Position numbers and translations under genes: made by a program. A stretch of 50,631 nucleotides of DNA, from contig CAJGCQ010000001.1 in assembly GCA_904501875.1 (NCBI GenBank), forward strand, positions 1-50,631, read 5' to 3'. The DNA is from Clostridiaceae bacterium (GTDB lineage Bacteria > Bacillota > Clostridia > Oscillospirales > Acutalibacteraceae). This document shows positions 1 through 8,899 of this stretch, piece by piece. Positions within the stretch are counted from its first letter, which is position 1, and every line of letters starts with the position of its first letter. Under the pieces are notes generated by a model. The model saw only the letters and a list, made by a program, of their open reading frames with translations. It was not told the origin of the DNA and made no database searches.

Positions 1-663
1 AAGGACTCAATCTCGGCAGAAAAGCAGGAAGAGCTTACAAAGGCGCTGGAAGAAAAATTTGCCGACAATGAGATTTCACTTTACAACTCAAACTCGGTAA
101 GCCCCACAATCGCAGGTACATTCTTTGCAAAAAGCCTTGTCGCTGTGCTTATAACCGCACTTTTGGTTGTAATCTATGTGGGAATCCGCTTTAGACGTAT
201 AGGCGGTGTTTCTGCGGCGCTCACTGCGCTTTGTGCGCTGGTATTTGACCTGTTTACAACCTTATGCATATGCGTATTTTTCAAGCTGCAGATAGACTCT
301 AACTATATCGCCGTTGTGCTTACTATCCTCGGTTACTCACTTAACGATACCATAGTTATGTATGACCGTGTGCGTGAAAACGAACGCCTTGAACCCGATA
401 TGGAAATCGGTGAGCTTGTAAACAAGAGCATAAATATGGTTAAGCTGAGAAACTTCGTAACCTCCCTTACCACCTTTATCGCAGTTATAACTATAGTTGT
501 TGTTTCGGAGCTTTTCGGTCTTTCCACACTTCGCTCCTTTGCTATTCCGATGGCCTTCGGTATCGTTTCGGGCGGTGTTTCCTCCCTCTTTATTGCAGGA
601 CCTATCTGGGTTATCTGGAAACGGCATAAGGCAAACAAGCTTGCAGCAAGCAGTAAGAGATAA
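1..663 (+). CDS. secF: Protein translocase subunit SecF (5' end outside window)
   Basis: This is the C-terminal part (about 220 residues) of SecF, which with SecD uses the proton motive force to help SecYEG complete protein export across the membrane. The frame is open from base 1, so the start lies outside. Visible are the end of the extracytoplasmic domain with the SVSPTIAGTFF segment, then about five membrane helices. The conserved SecF signature GYSLNDTIVMYDRVREN lies in the cytoplasmic loop after the second visible helix. It ends in a basic tail (KRHKANKLAASSKR). A separate SecF rather than a SecDF fusion is likely but cannot be proven here. A hairpin terminator follows directly. Confidence 0.95.
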   Translation, partial: KDSISAEKQEELTKALEEKFADNEISLYNSNSVSPTIAGTFFAKSLVAVLITALLVVIYVGIRFRRIGGVSAALTALCALVFDLFTTLCICVFFKLQIDSNYIAVVLTILGYSLNDTIVMYDRVRENERLEPDMEIGELVNKSINMVKLRNFVTSLTTFIAVITIVVVSELFGLSTLRSFAIPMAFGIVSGGVSSLFIAGPIWVIWKRHKANKLAASSKR

Positions 664-681
664 ACAATTAAAAAAACAAAG

Positions 682-716
682 GCACGGCAGTTCTTTAAAA
701 GAATTACCGTGCTTTT
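682..716 (+). terminator. Intrinsic terminator of secF
   Basis: GCACGG and TTCTTT pair with AAGAA and CCGTGC in a long stem, followed by TTTTT. It lies 20 bases after the secF stop codon. It also forms the end of the decayed XRE reading frame on the other strand. Confidence 0.85.
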
Positions 717-842
717 TCATATATATCAGGAATTTTGAGGCGCTTGAAGGCGGTGCGGGAGACAAATAACACTCGTGCTATTTTCTTACTGCGTGAGTCC
801 TTTTTCTTTCCTCAGCTCTTGTAATTTTTTACTTAATTCCAT
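704..842 (-). pseudogene. Decayed XRE-family helix-turn-helix regulator
   Basis: On the minus strand a good ribosome binding site (AAAGGA, 9 bases) precedes ATG at 842. It opens MELSKKLQELRKEKGLTQ, the usual N-terminus of an XRE/Cro-type helix-turn-helix protein, and then meets TAA at 788-786. Dropping one base at that stop restores a frame reading KKIARVLFVSRTAF and then RLKIPDI. This matches the family pattern of an LA..LxVSRxAV recognition helix followed by PDI, although about seven residues around the usual SKWE segment are missing. The frame ends inside the secF terminator. The start, frameshift and stop are seen directly; homology is judged by eye. It is most likely a dead remnant, but an 18-residue peptide from the intact start cannot be excluded. 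Confidence 0.6.
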
Positions 843-864
843 AATAAACATTCCTTTATCAAAG

Positions 865-893
865 ATGGGCAGTCCCGCTATGGGGCTGCCCAT
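865..893 (-). terminator. Probable terminator of the greA-lysS transcript
   Basis: An 8-bp perfect stem (ATGGGCAG / CTGCCCAT) lies just after the lysS stop. The U-tract on the minus strand is short (ATCTTTG), so termination may be inefficient. Confidence 0.55.
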
Positions 894-903
894 TTAAAAG
901 CTT

Positions 904-2400
904 TTAGTCTAAAGGTTTCATCGTGGGGAAGCAGATTACCTCACGGATAGTGTCGGCGCCGGTGAGGAGCATTACGGCTCTGTCGATACCTATACCCATA
1001 CCCCCTGTGGGAGGCATACCGTACTCCATAGCGGTAAGGAAATCCTCATCAAGCATTTCTGCCTCGTCGTCGCCTCTGTCGCGAAGCTCCAACTGTTTCA
1101 TAAAGCGTTCACGCTGAACAATTGGGTCGTTAAGCTCGGAATAGGCGTTTGCAAGCTCGCTGTGGCATACAAACAGCTCAAAACGCTCGGTAAGTCTTGG
1201 GTCCTCGGGGGAAGCCTTAGTTAAGGGAGAAACCTCAACAGGATACATTGTAATAAATGTAGGCTGAATTAATTTTTCCTCAACCCTCTGGTCGAAGCAA
1301 GCGTAAAGAGCGTTACCCCAAGTTTTATCGGCTGTTTCGGCAAGCTCAACACCGATAGCTTGGGCGGCGGCAACCGCTTGAGCGTCATCGGTAATAGCAC
1401 CGAAATCAACACCTGCATATTCCTTAACGGCATCAACCATAGTAAGTCTGCGCCAACCGGGGGTAAGGTCGATTTTCTCACCCAACCACTCAAGCTCGTA
1501 GGTACCTAAAATTTCCTTTGCGGCACCGGAGATTATACCCTCGGCAATATCCATCATATCGTGGAAATCGGCATAAGCCTGATATAACTCAACCGTAGTA
1601 AATTCGGGATTGTGCTTAGGATCCATACCCTCGTTACGGAAAATTCTACCGATTTCATAAACCCTGTCCATGCCGCCCACAATAAGCCTCTTTAAGGGAA
1701 GCTCGGTAGCGATACGCATATACATAGGTATATTTAAGGTGTTGTGATGTGTAACAAAGGGTCTTGCGGCGGCACCGCCCACAATCGTATTAAGCACAGG
1801 AGTTTCAACCTCGATATAATTCATATTATCAAGGTAATTTCTCATAAACTTTATGAATTTTGAGCGTATTACGAAATTATTTTTAACCTCGGGGTTAACA
1901 ATAAGGTCAACATAACGCTGGCGGTATCTTAAATCGTTATCCTTGAGTCCGTGGAACTTTTCAGGAAGAGGTAAAAGAGATTTCGAAAGCAGGGTTATAG
2001 TTGTTGCGTGAACCGAAATTTCCTCAGTTTGGGTCTTGAAAACAAAGCCCTCAACGCCCACAATATCGCCAATATCCCACTTTTTGAAGGCGGCATAAGC
2101 ATCCTCACCCACATCATCACGCCTGATATAAAGCTGAATTCTGCCGGTGGAATCGCTTAAACCCACAAAGCTTGCCTTACCCATAATTCTGCGGGCAATA
2201 ATTCTGCCTGCAATTTTAACGGTTTTACCCTCAAGCTCTTGGAAGTTTGCCTTTATATTAGCAGAGTCGTTATTAAAATCAAACCTTGTAATGAGAAAAG
2301 GGTCGTTTCCGCTTTCCTTTAAAGCCGCCAGCTTTTCGTGACGAACCTTAACAATTTCATTTAAATCCTGAGCTGCAGGATTGTTATTATTCTGTGCCAT
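904..2400 (-). CDS. lysS: Lysyl-tRNA synthetase, class II
   Basis: Charges tRNA-Lys with lysine using ATP in the cytoplasm. At 498 residues it has the normal length. An N-terminal OB-fold anticodon-binding domain (about 60-165) precedes the class II catalytic core. Motif 2 begins FRNEGMDPKHNPEFT at residue 254, and motif 3 is GMGIGIDRAVMLLT near 465. It starts 10 bases after the greA stop with GGGTG as ribosome binding site, so it is cotranscribed with greA from the promoter at 2933-2961. No T-box leader is present. The greA-lysS pairing is common in Firmicutes. Confidence 0.97.
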   Translation of the reverse strand: MAQNNNNPAAQDLNEIVKVRHEKLAALKESGNDPFLITRFDFNNDSANIKANFQELEGKTVKIAGRIIARRIMGKASFVGLSDSTGRIQLYIRRDDVGEDAYAAFKKWDIGDIVGVEGFVFKTQTEEISVHATTITLLSKSLLPLPEKFHGLKDNDLRYRQRYVDLIVNPEVKNNFVIRSKFIKFMRNYLDNMNYIEVETPVLNTIVGGAAARPFVTHHNTLNIPMYMRIATELPLKRLIVGGMDRVYEIGRIFRNEGMDPKHNPEFTTVELYQAYADFHDMMDIAEGIISGAAKEILGTYELEWLGEKIDLTPGWRRLTMVDAVKEYAGVDFGAITDDAQAVAAAQAIGVELAETADKTWGNALYACFDQRVEEKLIQPTFITMYPVEVSPLTKASPEDPRLTERFELFVCHSELANAYSELNDPIVQRERFMKQLELRDRGDDEAEMLDEDFLTAMEYGMPPTGGMGIGIDRAVMLLTGADTIREVICFPTMKPLD

Positions 2401-2410
2401 TTATTTCACC

Positions 2411-2884
2411 CTATTTTGAAATTCCTACTACCTTAAGCTTAAATTCGCCGCCGGGAGCCTCAACAATAACCTCATCGCCGATTTTCTTGCCCATAAGCGC
2501 TCTGCCTACAGGGGACTCGTCCGAAATTTTACCGTCTCTCGGGTCTGCCTCGGTTGAGCCTACAACACGGTATTCACACTCGTCGCCGTATTCCTCGTCA
2601 AGCACCTTTACCCTAACGCCGACCATAACCGTCTTTGCTTTGCCCTTTACATCCTCTATAATTTCAACATTTTTGAGCATTTCCTCAATCTCGACAATCC
2701 TTGCCTCGATTTTAGCCTGATCGTTCTTAGCCTCATCATATTCGCTGTTTTCAGAAAGGTCGCCGTATCCGCGGGCAACCCTAATTTTTTCGGCTATTTC
2801 CGCTCTGCCCACGGTTTTAAGATTTTCGAGCTCCTCCTCGAGTTTTTTAAGACCGTCGTCGGTAAGCTTAACTACCTTTGCCAT
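2411..2884 (-). CDS. greA: Transcription elongation factor GreA
   Basis: Binds the RNA polymerase secondary channel and stimulates cleavage of backtracked transcripts. At 157 residues it has the usual length: an N-terminal antiparallel coiled coil (LKKLEEELENLKT, then the YGDLSENSEYDEAKNDQ tip segment with acidic residues) and a C-terminal FKBP-like domain with PVGRALMGKKIGDEV. The frame is open 16 codons further upstream, but ATG at 2884 is chosen because AAAGGTGG lies 7-8 bases before it and MAKVVKLTDDG is the family N-terminus. It is the first gene of the greA-lysS unit. Confidence 0.97.
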   Translation of the reverse strand: MAKVVKLTDDGLKKLEEELENLKTVGRAEIAEKIRVARGYGDLSENSEYDEAKNDQAKIEARIVEIEEMLKNVEIIEDVKGKAKTVMVGVRVKVLDEEYGDECEYRVVGSTEADPRDGKISDESPVGRALMGKKIGDEVIVEAPGGEFKLKVVGISK

Positions 2885-2932
2885 AAAATAACCACCTTTA
2901 TATATTAATGTATAAGGGTTCATATAAATCAC

Positions 2933-2961
2933 ATTATATTATTATTATCCGATTATGTCAA
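2933..2961 (-). promoter_or_regulatory. Promoter of greA-lysS
   Basis: Perfect consensus -35 TTGACA (2956-2961) and -10 TATAAT (2933-2938), separated by exactly 17 bases, about 50 bases before the greA start. Confidence 0.9.
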
Positions 2962-2988
2962 GGATAACTATTTTAATAAATTTGAAAT

Positions 2989-3414
2989 TTATTCCTTATC
3001 TATTTCTGCCTTGGCCTTATTTCCGAAAGCAAAAAGCTTGATTATAACAAATGTAACGGGGGCTCCAGCCGCAGTTGCAAGCACTGTCGCCCAAAACTGG
3101 TTGATTTGCATAACATTGATTGTAAGCAAGCTTACAAGTGTATAAATAAAGAAGTTAGGCACATATGAAATCAAAAACCTAAAATACCGCCTTAAGGCGA
3201 GGCGGTTTTTAAAAACTATTATACTGTTTAAAATATAATTTATTGTAAGCGAGATAAAATACCCTATGTAGGCGGCGACATTTTCTTGCACCCTGAAATG
3301 CGCCAGCCAAGAAAATAACGCAGTGTTGAATGTATTAACAATCCCTATTAGACAGTAGCCCATAAACTTTTTGCTTACAAATGTGTGTTTTAATCCGCTC
3401 AAAAGCCTTTGCAC
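2989..3414 (-). CDS. GtrA-like small membrane protein
   Basis: Member of the GtrA family (PF04138): small proteins with four membrane helices, associated with moving or flipping polyprenyl-linked sugars in cell-surface glycan synthesis. The 141 residues contain four hydrophobic segments (about 17-36, 42-64, 78-100, 104-128). The conserved NYILNSIIVFKNR segment after the second helix is typical of the family (NFxxxrxWVF). The start is GTG at 3414, with AGGAGG seven bases upstream. It follows trkA by 37 bases and probably shares its transcript; no glycosyltransferase lies next to it, so its substrate is unknown. Confidence 0.8.
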   Translation of the reverse strand: MQRLLSGLKHTFVSKKFMGYCLIGIVNTFNTALFSWLAHFRVQENVAAYIGYFISLTINYILNSIIVFKNRLALRRYFRFLISYVPNFFIYTLVSLLTINVMQINQFWATVLATAAGAPVTFVIIKLFAFGNKAKAEIDKE

Positions 3415-3451
3415 CGACCGTCCTCCTAATTTTTGAATTTTGCACCAAAGC

Positions 3452-4093
3452 CTATTTTAAAACCCGACAAACATCCTTTTTGTGGCCTAACACCAGCAAA
3501 TGCTCCTTTTTTGTGAACATATAATCGGGTCTGATAGGCATAACCTTACCGTCCTTTTTAACCGCAATTATATTAAGCTCGTACCTGTTTCTGAAATCAA
3601 GGTCGGTAACCGTTTTGCCAATCCATTTATCTAAGGGCTCAATCTCAAAAATAGAGTATTCTGCCGAAATGTTTATGCAGTCGAATATATTTTCAGCACT
3701 CTCAAGCCCTGCTATACGGCTCGCCACATCCCGTTCGGGATAAATAACCCTGTACGCCCCGTTGCGGAGCAGGAATTTTTCCTCAACATCACGGTTTGCC
3801 ACGCTGTAAACCTTTTTAGCCCCCAAGTCCTTGAGCAAATCGGTGATTTCAAGGCAGGCCTGAAAGAAGTCCTCAATGCAGACAAAGCATGCGTCAAATT
3901 CCTCAACACCAAGAGTTTTAAGTACATCTATCTTTGTGCAGTCGCACACCCTTGCGCTTACGACCATAGGCATTATATCTTCCATTGTTTCGGCATTTAT
4001 ATCCGCCACCATTATTTCACAGCCGTTTTTTGAAAGCTCGTTGCAAAGGTGATGCCCAAGCGACCCCATACCGATTATAAGAAAGGATTTCAT
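3452..4093 (-). CDS. trkA: Potassium uptake regulatory subunit TrkA/KtrA
   Basis: Cytoplasmic gating subunit of the Trk/Ktr potassium transporter. The 213 residues comprise an N-terminal Rossmann RCK domain with the nucleotide-binding motif GMGSLG (residues 8-13) and the acidic strand end VADIN, then a C-terminal TrkA-C domain (about 135-213). That is one RCK plus one C domain, the KtrA layout rather than the doubled proteobacterial TrkA. It lies 21 bases after trkH, its membrane partner. No c-di-AMP riboswitch was recognised upstream of the pair. Confidence 0.93.
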   Translation of the reverse strand: MKSFLIIGMGSLGHHLCNELSKNGCEIMVADINAETMEDIMPMVVSARVCDCTKIDVLKTLGVEEFDACFVCIEDFFQACLEITDLLKDLGAKKVYSVANRDVEEKFLLRNGAYRVIYPERDVASRIAGLESAENIFDCINISAEYSIFEIEPLDKWIGKTVTDLDFRNRYELNIIAVKKDGKVMPIRPDYMFTKKEHLLVLGHKKDVCRVLK

Positions 4094-4114
4094 TTCATTA
4101 TCTCCTTTTTGAAA

Positions 4115-5443
4115 TTACCCCACCGTTACTGATTCCTCAGGATAGGAAACAGGCGGCTTTCTGCGCTCAAATAGGGATATTCCGAAAGATATACTCCCTA
4201 CCCGCCCGCAATACATCAGGAATATTATAACCAATTTAGAGACTAAATTCAAGTCCCTTGTTATACCTGTGGTCATTCCCACCGTGCTTATTGCCGAAGT
4301 GGTCTCAAAAACCGCTTCGGTAATGCTGAAGCCCTGTACGGCACAGAGCACCGTAGCGCCTAAAAGCAGGAGCAGTAAATTTGTGAATATTATAATAACC
4401 GATTTTCTAAGCACATCATCCCTAATGCGCCTCTTATAAAAATGAATATTCTCCTGACCCCGCATACCCGCTATAAGGAAAATCAATATAACCGCAATGG
4501 TAGTGGTTTTAACACCGCCCGCCGTAGAGCCTGACGAACCGCCTATAAACATTAAAACAATGGTTATAAGCTTTGAGGCGGGTGCAAGCGCTGCAGTGTC
4601 CACGGTATTAAAGCCCGCAGTCCTTGCGGTAACAGAGCCGAAAAACGCCGTCCATATTCTCTCGCTAAGGGACTTGTCGGCACCGGTGTTATTATGCTCG
4701 AATACAAAAAGTAACAGGGTCCCGCCTAAAATCAAAACTGCAGTCACCGTAAGCACGGTTTTGGTGTGCAAAGAGAATTTTTTTAATTTAAAATGACAGG
4801 CCGTGATATCGTCCCACACAAGGAATCCGATACCGCCGACTACAATAAGGGTTATAAGTACCGCATTTACCAGGACGCTGTCTGACAGGGAGGTAAAGGA
4901 GGAATAATCCCCCATAAGGTCAAAGCCGGCGTTGCAAAAGGCGGAAATCGCGTGGAAAAATCCATAATAAACACCCTTAAAAAAGCCAAAATTCGGTTGT
5001 CTTACAAAGTGTATCGCAAGCAAAATTCCGCCGATACTTTCTATTGCTATAGTTCCTATAATGATTTTTCTTACAAGCCTTGAAAAGTCCCCCATTTTTG
5101 TGGTGTTAATACTTTCCGCCATTACCGCCCTTTCCCTTAGGCTTGCCTTTTTGCTTACAAGCCTGAAAAAGAAAATAGCAATGGTCATAAAACCAAGACC
5201 GCCTATCTGTATAAGCAAAAGAATAACCAGCTGACCGAACAGCGACCAATAGGTTACGGTGTCCTGCAAAATAAGCCCCGTAACACAGGATGCCGAGGTA
5301 GCGGTAAAAAGCGCCGTGACAGGGCCTGCGCCTACACCCTCACGGGTAGCGCAGGGCAGCATAAGCAGGGCTGTGCCCAAAAGTATCATAATAAGGTATC
5401 CGAGAGTGATAACTCGAACATGAGAAAGCCTGTGATGTTTCAT
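4115..5443 (-). CDS. trkH: Potassium uptake membrane subunit TrkH/KtrB
   Basis: Potassium-translocating membrane protein with four repeated M1-P-M2 units. The four selectivity-filter segments are visible: ATSASCVTGL, ISAFCNAGFDLMG, VTARTAGFNTVD and TTSAISTVGMTTG. Length is 442 residues. The frame extends eight codons further, but ATG at 5443 follows ACGGAGG at seven bases and is preferred. It forms an operon with trkA and probably gtrA. No clear promoter could be chosen in the 100 bases upstream. Confidence 0.94.
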   Translation of the reverse strand: MKHHRLSHVRVITLGYLIMILLGTALLMLPCATREGVGAGPVTALFTATSASCVTGLILQDTVTYWSLFGQLVILLLIQIGGLGFMTIAIFFFRLVSKKASLRERAVMAESINTTKMGDFSRLVRKIIIGTIAIESIGGILLAIHFVRQPNFGFFKGVYYGFFHAISAFCNAGFDLMGDYSSFTSLSDSVLVNAVLITLIVVGGIGFLVWDDITACHFKLKKFSLHTKTVLTVTAVLILGGTLLLFVFEHNNTGADKSLSERIWTAFFGSVTARTAGFNTVDTAALAPASKLITIVLMFIGGSSGSTAGGVKTTTIAVILIFLIAGMRGQENIHFYKRRIRDDVLRKSVIIIFTNLLLLLLGATVLCAVQGFSITEAVFETTSAISTVGMTTGITRDLNLVSKLVIIFLMYCGRVGSISFGISLFERRKPPVSYPEESVTVG

Positions 5444-5540
5444 TAAATGCCTCCGTAGCCAAAGCATTCAAACTTGAATCAGATTTTGAAACAAGTATTT
5501 TTCGCTGTGCTTTGTTAAAATACTCGTAAACCGTAACCAA

Positions 5541-5563
5541 ACCCTCCCGACTTGCGGGAGGGG
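5541..5563 (-). terminator. Terminator after the Na+/Pi cotransporter gene
   Basis: An 8-bp GC-rich perfect stem (CCCTCCCG / CGGGAGGG, 6-base loop) lies just after the stop codon at 5573, followed on the minus strand by TTTGGTT. It separates glyS-nptA from trkH. Confidence 0.7.
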
Positions 5564-5572
5564 TTGCTGAGT

Positions 5573-7333
5573 TTATGTATCCAAAGTATATTTTTCGCTG
5601 AATTTGTTGAAATCGTCCACAAAGGTGCCATTGTGAGAACTCTTAAGCCTATGCAGATACTTGTGGGTGTCCAGCTTATCGGTGGGAAGCTGCATTGTAT
5701 AAACTGCGATATTTGAGCAGTGGTCGGAAACACGCTCATAATTTGTGAGCAGGTCGGTAAAGATAAAGCCCAGCTCGATGGTGCATTCGCCGTTTTGCAA
5801 GCGGTTGATATGCCGTGCCTTAAGCTCCTTATTAAGCTTGTCGATAACCTGTTCAAGCGGCTCGACATGAGAAGCCTGCTCTATATCGTCGTTTATAAAG
5901 GAGTCTATTGTCATATTAAGTATTTCGGTTACAGCGGCAGTGATTACAGCAATTTCCTTCATTGCATCATCAGAGAAATGTATATTTTTGTTATGCATTT
6001 CCTTAGCAACCTTGCAGATATTAAGGGCATGGTCACCTATACGTTCAAAGTCGCCTATACTATGGAGCATTCTCGCTATGCTGTGAGCCGTATTTTCGGA
6101 CTGCTCATTATTACTTAAACGCACAAGGTAGGTGCCCAGCTTGTCCTCATATTTATCGATAAGCTCCTCGTTTTCACGGATAAACTCAACGGTCTGGGGG
6201 TCATATTTAGCAATAAGCGAAATGGATTTTAAAAGGGACTCCCTTGCATGCTCCGCCATCTCGGAAGTAAGCCTGTGGCACTCCGAAACCGCAAATGCAG
6301 CATTGTTAAAGAGACGCTCGTCCAAAAATACGGTATGAGTTATACCGTCATTTTTCTTAACGGTAAGCTCGCAAAGGTGTATAACCGCCTTCCTGAAAGG
6401 AACGAGAATTACTGTATTCACAAAGTTAAAGAGGGTGTGAATCATAGCTACGCCTATCATGGAAACAGGCGATTTTATAAATGCTACCCCTGCAAATTCT
6501 GCAACATAAAGCAAAATAAGGCACAGCACCGAGCCGATTACATTAACATAAATGTGCATCGCAACTACACGCTTGGCGTTTTTGTTAGTACCGAAGCTTG
6601 AGATAAACGCCGTGACACAGGTGCCGATATTAGCGCCGAGTACCAGCGGTATCGCCATTTCATAGGTGATGCTACCCGTAAGGGCTAACGCCTGAACAAT
6701 ACCGATGGTCGCCGCCGAGGACTGGATAACCCCTGTGAAAAGCATCGATATTAAAAGTGCTATCATAGGACTGCTGAAGGCAAAGAGCAAGCTCTTAAAG
6801 CCCTCCATTTCCTGAACGGCGCTCATAGAATCACTCATAAAGTCCATTCCCGTCATAAGAACGGCAAAGCCTATGAGAATAAGTCCGATATTCTTCTTTC
6901 TGTCCTGCTTTGAAACCATTCTGAGAAGTATTCCGATAAAGGCAAGAATGGGCGCAAAGGTCATGGGCTTTAATAAAGTAAGGAAGAAATTGTCGCCACT
7001 TATGCCAGTAAGGCTTAAAAGCCAGGCAGTGAGGGTTGTTCCCACATTCGAGCCCATTATTATGCCGAAGGTGTCGCAGAAATTAACTATTCCTGAATTT
7101 ACAAGACCTACAAGCATTACGGTCATCGCCGAGGAGGACTGTATCGCAATGGTTATTCCCGCTCCCAGAAAGAAGCTTAAAAACTGGTTTTTTGTAACCT
7201 TTTTAAGGGTCTTTTCAAGGGCGCCGCCCGCAATATTTTCAAGTCCGTCCGACAAGGTGGACATTCCGTAAAGGAAAAACGCGAGACCGCCTAACAGCTC
7301 GGCCGTCATTAACAAAATTTGAGTGGATATCAT
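5573..7333 (-). CDS. Na+/phosphate cotransporter family protein with C-terminal PhoU domain
   Basis: Sodium-dependent phosphate transporter of the NptA/YjbB type (Na/Pi cotransporter II family). The 586 residues contain an N-terminal half of about nine membrane helices with the two inverted-repeat signatures IAIQSSSAMTV (near 62) and GVIQSSAATIG, each followed by a GSNVGTTLTA or GANIGTCVTA segment. The C-terminal 220 residues are helical and PhoU-like (with IARMLHSIGDFERIGDHALNI and NYERVSDHCSNIAVY). The start at 7333 has AGAGGT ten bases upstream. It follows glyS by 32 bases and is probably cotranscribed with it. Substrate is inferred from the family. Confidence 0.92.
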   Translation of the reverse strand: MISTQILLMTAELLGGLAFFLYGMSTLSDGLENIAGGALEKTLKKVTKNQFLSFFLGAGITIAIQSSSAMTVMLVGLVNSGIVNFCDTFGIIMGSNVGTTLTAWLLSLTGISGDNFFLTLLKPMTFAPILAFIGILLRMVSKQDRKKNIGLILIGFAVLMTGMDFMSDSMSAVQEMEGFKSLLFAFSSPMIALLISMLFTGVIQSSAATIGIVQALALTGSITYEMAIPLVLGANIGTCVTAFISSFGTNKNAKRVVAMHIYVNVIGSVLCLILLYVAEFAGVAFIKSPVSMIGVAMIHTLFNFVNTVILVPFRKAVIHLCELTVKKNDGITHTVFLDERLFNNAAFAVSECHRLTSEMAEHARESLLKSISLIAKYDPQTVEFIRENEELIDKYEDKLGTYLVRLSNNEQSENTAHSIARMLHSIGDFERIGDHALNICKVAKEMHNKNIHFSDDAMKEIAVITAAVTEILNMTIDSFINDDIEQASHVEPLEQVIDKLNKELKARHINRLQNGECTIELGFIFTDLLTNYERVSDHCSNIAVYTMQLPTDKLDTHKYLHRLKSSHNGTFVDDFNKFSEKYTLDT

Positions 7334-7365
7334 TTTATTACCTCTTTGAAGGCTGTCGCCCCGAT

Positions 7366-8757
7366 TTAAAATTTAACAGATTCTGCAATATAAGTCTTAA
7401 GTTCAGAAATGGGGATACGCTTCTGCTCCATTGTGTCACGGTCACGCACGGTGACGCAGTTGTCCTCAAGGGAGTCGAAATCGTAGGTTATGCAAATCGG
7501 TGTGCCGATTTCGTCCTGACGGCGATAACGCTTGCCTATTGAGCCCGCATCGTCAAAATCCACCATAAAGTCTTTGGCTAAATCACCGAACACCTCGGTT
7601 GCTTTTTCCGAGAGCTTTTTGGAAAGAGGTAAAACCGCCGCCTTAAAGGGGGCAAGTGCGGGGTGCAGATGAAGGACTACTCTTGTGTCTCCCTTTTCGT
7701 CCTGCTCCTCATCATATGCGTCACAAAGGAAGGCAAGCAAAACTCGGTCTGCACCTAAAGAAGGCTCTATTACATAAGGAATGTATTTTTCGTTTGTTTC
7801 GGGGTCAAAATACTCCATAGACTCACCCGAATGATTAGCGTGCTGGGTTAAATCGTAATCGGTACGGTCGGCAACGCCCCAAAGCTCGCCCCAGCCAAAG
7901 GGGAAGAGGAACTCAAAGTCGGTTGTTGCCTTTGAATAGAAGCAAAGCTCATCCTCGTCGTGGTCACGAAGTCTCAGGTGTTCCTCGGTCATACCGAGGT
8001 CTAAAAGCCACTTCTTGCAGAAGCCGCGCCAGTACTCAAACCAATAAAGGTCGGTGCCGGGCTTGCAGAAGAACTCAAGCTCCATCTGCTCAAACTCCCG
8101 TATTCTGAAGATAAAGTTACCCGGTGTTATCTCGTTTCTGAAGGATTTGCCCACCTGCGCTACACCGAAGGGTACCTTCTTTCTTGTAGTGCGGGCAATA
8201 TTCTTGAAGTTTACGAAAATGCCCTGCGCAGTTTCGGGACGGAGATAAAGGGTAGAGGAGCTATCCTCCGTAACACCCTGAAAGGTCTTGAACATAAGGT
8301 TAAACTTTCTTATATCGGTAAAATCACGGGAGCCGCAGTGAGGACAGGTAATTTCCTTATCCTTAATGTACTGCATCATTTCCTCATCGCTCATAGCGGC
8401 GGGGTTATCAGAAAGCCCGTTTTCTGCCACATAGTCCTCGATAAGCTTATCGGCTCTGTGCCTTGTCTTGCAGGAACGGCAGTCCATAAGCGGGTCTGAA
8501 AAGCCGCCCAAGTGACCCGAAGCCACCCAGGTCTCGGGGTTCATCAAAATCGCACTGTCGAGCCCAACATTGTAAGGAGACTCCTGAACGAATTTTTTAA
8601 GCCAAGCCTTTTTTATATTATTTTTAAGCTCCACGCCCAAGGGACCGTAATCCCATGAATTTGCAAGACCGCCGTATATTTCGCTGCCGGGGTATACAAA
8701 GCCGCGGCCCTTTGCAAGGGCAACAATGGTATCCATACTTTTTTTTGCGTTATCCAA
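7366..8757 (-). CDS. glyS: Glycyl-tRNA synthetase, homodimeric class II
   Basis: Charges tRNA-Gly. It is the single-chain alpha2 type, not the alpha2beta2 type. The order is: N-terminal GRGFVYPGSEIYGGLANSWD, a zinc-ribbon-like insertion (CRSCKTRH and CPHCGSRDF), motif 2 FRNEITPGNFIFRIREFEQ, motif 3 EPSLGADRVLLAFL, and a C-terminal anticodon-binding domain. An ATG at 8817 lies in frame, but it falls within the promoter region. TTG at 8757 has AGGAGG nine bases upstream and gives 463 residues, the usual length, so it is chosen. The leader is only some 30 bases, so there is no T-box. Confidence 0.94.
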   Translation of the reverse strand: MDNAKKSMDTIVALAKGRGFVYPGSEIYGGLANSWDYGPLGVELKNNIKKAWLKKFVQESPYNVGLDSAILMNPETWVASGHLGGFSDPLMDCRSCKTRHRADKLIEDYVAENGLSDNPAAMSDEEMMQYIKDKEITCPHCGSRDFTDIRKFNLMFKTFQGVTEDSSSTLYLRPETAQGIFVNFKNIARTTRKKVPFGVAQVGKSFRNEITPGNFIFRIREFEQMELEFFCKPGTDLYWFEYWRGFCKKWLLDLGMTEEHLRLRDHDEDELCFYSKATTDFEFLFPFGWGELWGVADRTDYDLTQHANHSGESMEYFDPETNEKYIPYVIEPSLGADRVLLAFLCDAYDEEQDEKGDTRVVLHLHPALAPFKAAVLPLSKKLSEKATEVFGDLAKDFMVDFDDAGSIGKRYRRQDEIGTPICITYDFDSLEDNCVTVRDRDTMEQKRIPISELKTYIAESVKF

Positions 8758-8796
8758 AATTTTCTTCCTCCTGAAACCGAAATTTCTACAAATAAT

Positions 8797-8825
8797 ATAG
8801 TATAAGAAATTTGTCAAAAAGTCAA
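8797..8825 (-). promoter_or_regulatory. Promoter of glyS
   Basis: -35 TTGACT (8820-8825) and -10 TACTAT (8797-8802) with a 17-base spacer, 40 bases before the TTG start. It is back to back with the plus-strand promoter at 8838. An overlapping TATACT offers a second possible -10. Confidence 0.55.
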
Positions 8826-8837
8826 CACTAATTTAAC

Positions 8838-8866
8838 TTGACATATTAATATATATCAATTATAAT
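8838..8866 (+). promoter_or_regulatory. Promoter of the 8900-9450 two-gene cassette
   Basis: Perfect TTGACA (8838-8843) and TATAAT (8861-8866) with a 17-base spacer, 33 bases before the first start codon. Confidence 0.9.
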
Positions 8867-8899
8867 CTTAGCATAGAATGAATAGGAGGTTTTGTTATT

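Noticed and set aside
2975..2993. Terminator after gtrA (AATAAATTT / AAATTTATT)
   Set aside because: The palindrome is AT-only, overlaps the gtrA stop and has no U-tract, so it is too weak to call.
8758..8796. T-box leader for glyS
   Set aside because: The leader between promoter and start is only about 40 bases, too short for a T-box.
8758..8817. Longer glyS with ATG at 8817
   Set aside because: The extra 20 residues match nothing in GlyRS and cover the promoter region; TTG at 8757 has an ideal site and gives the family length.
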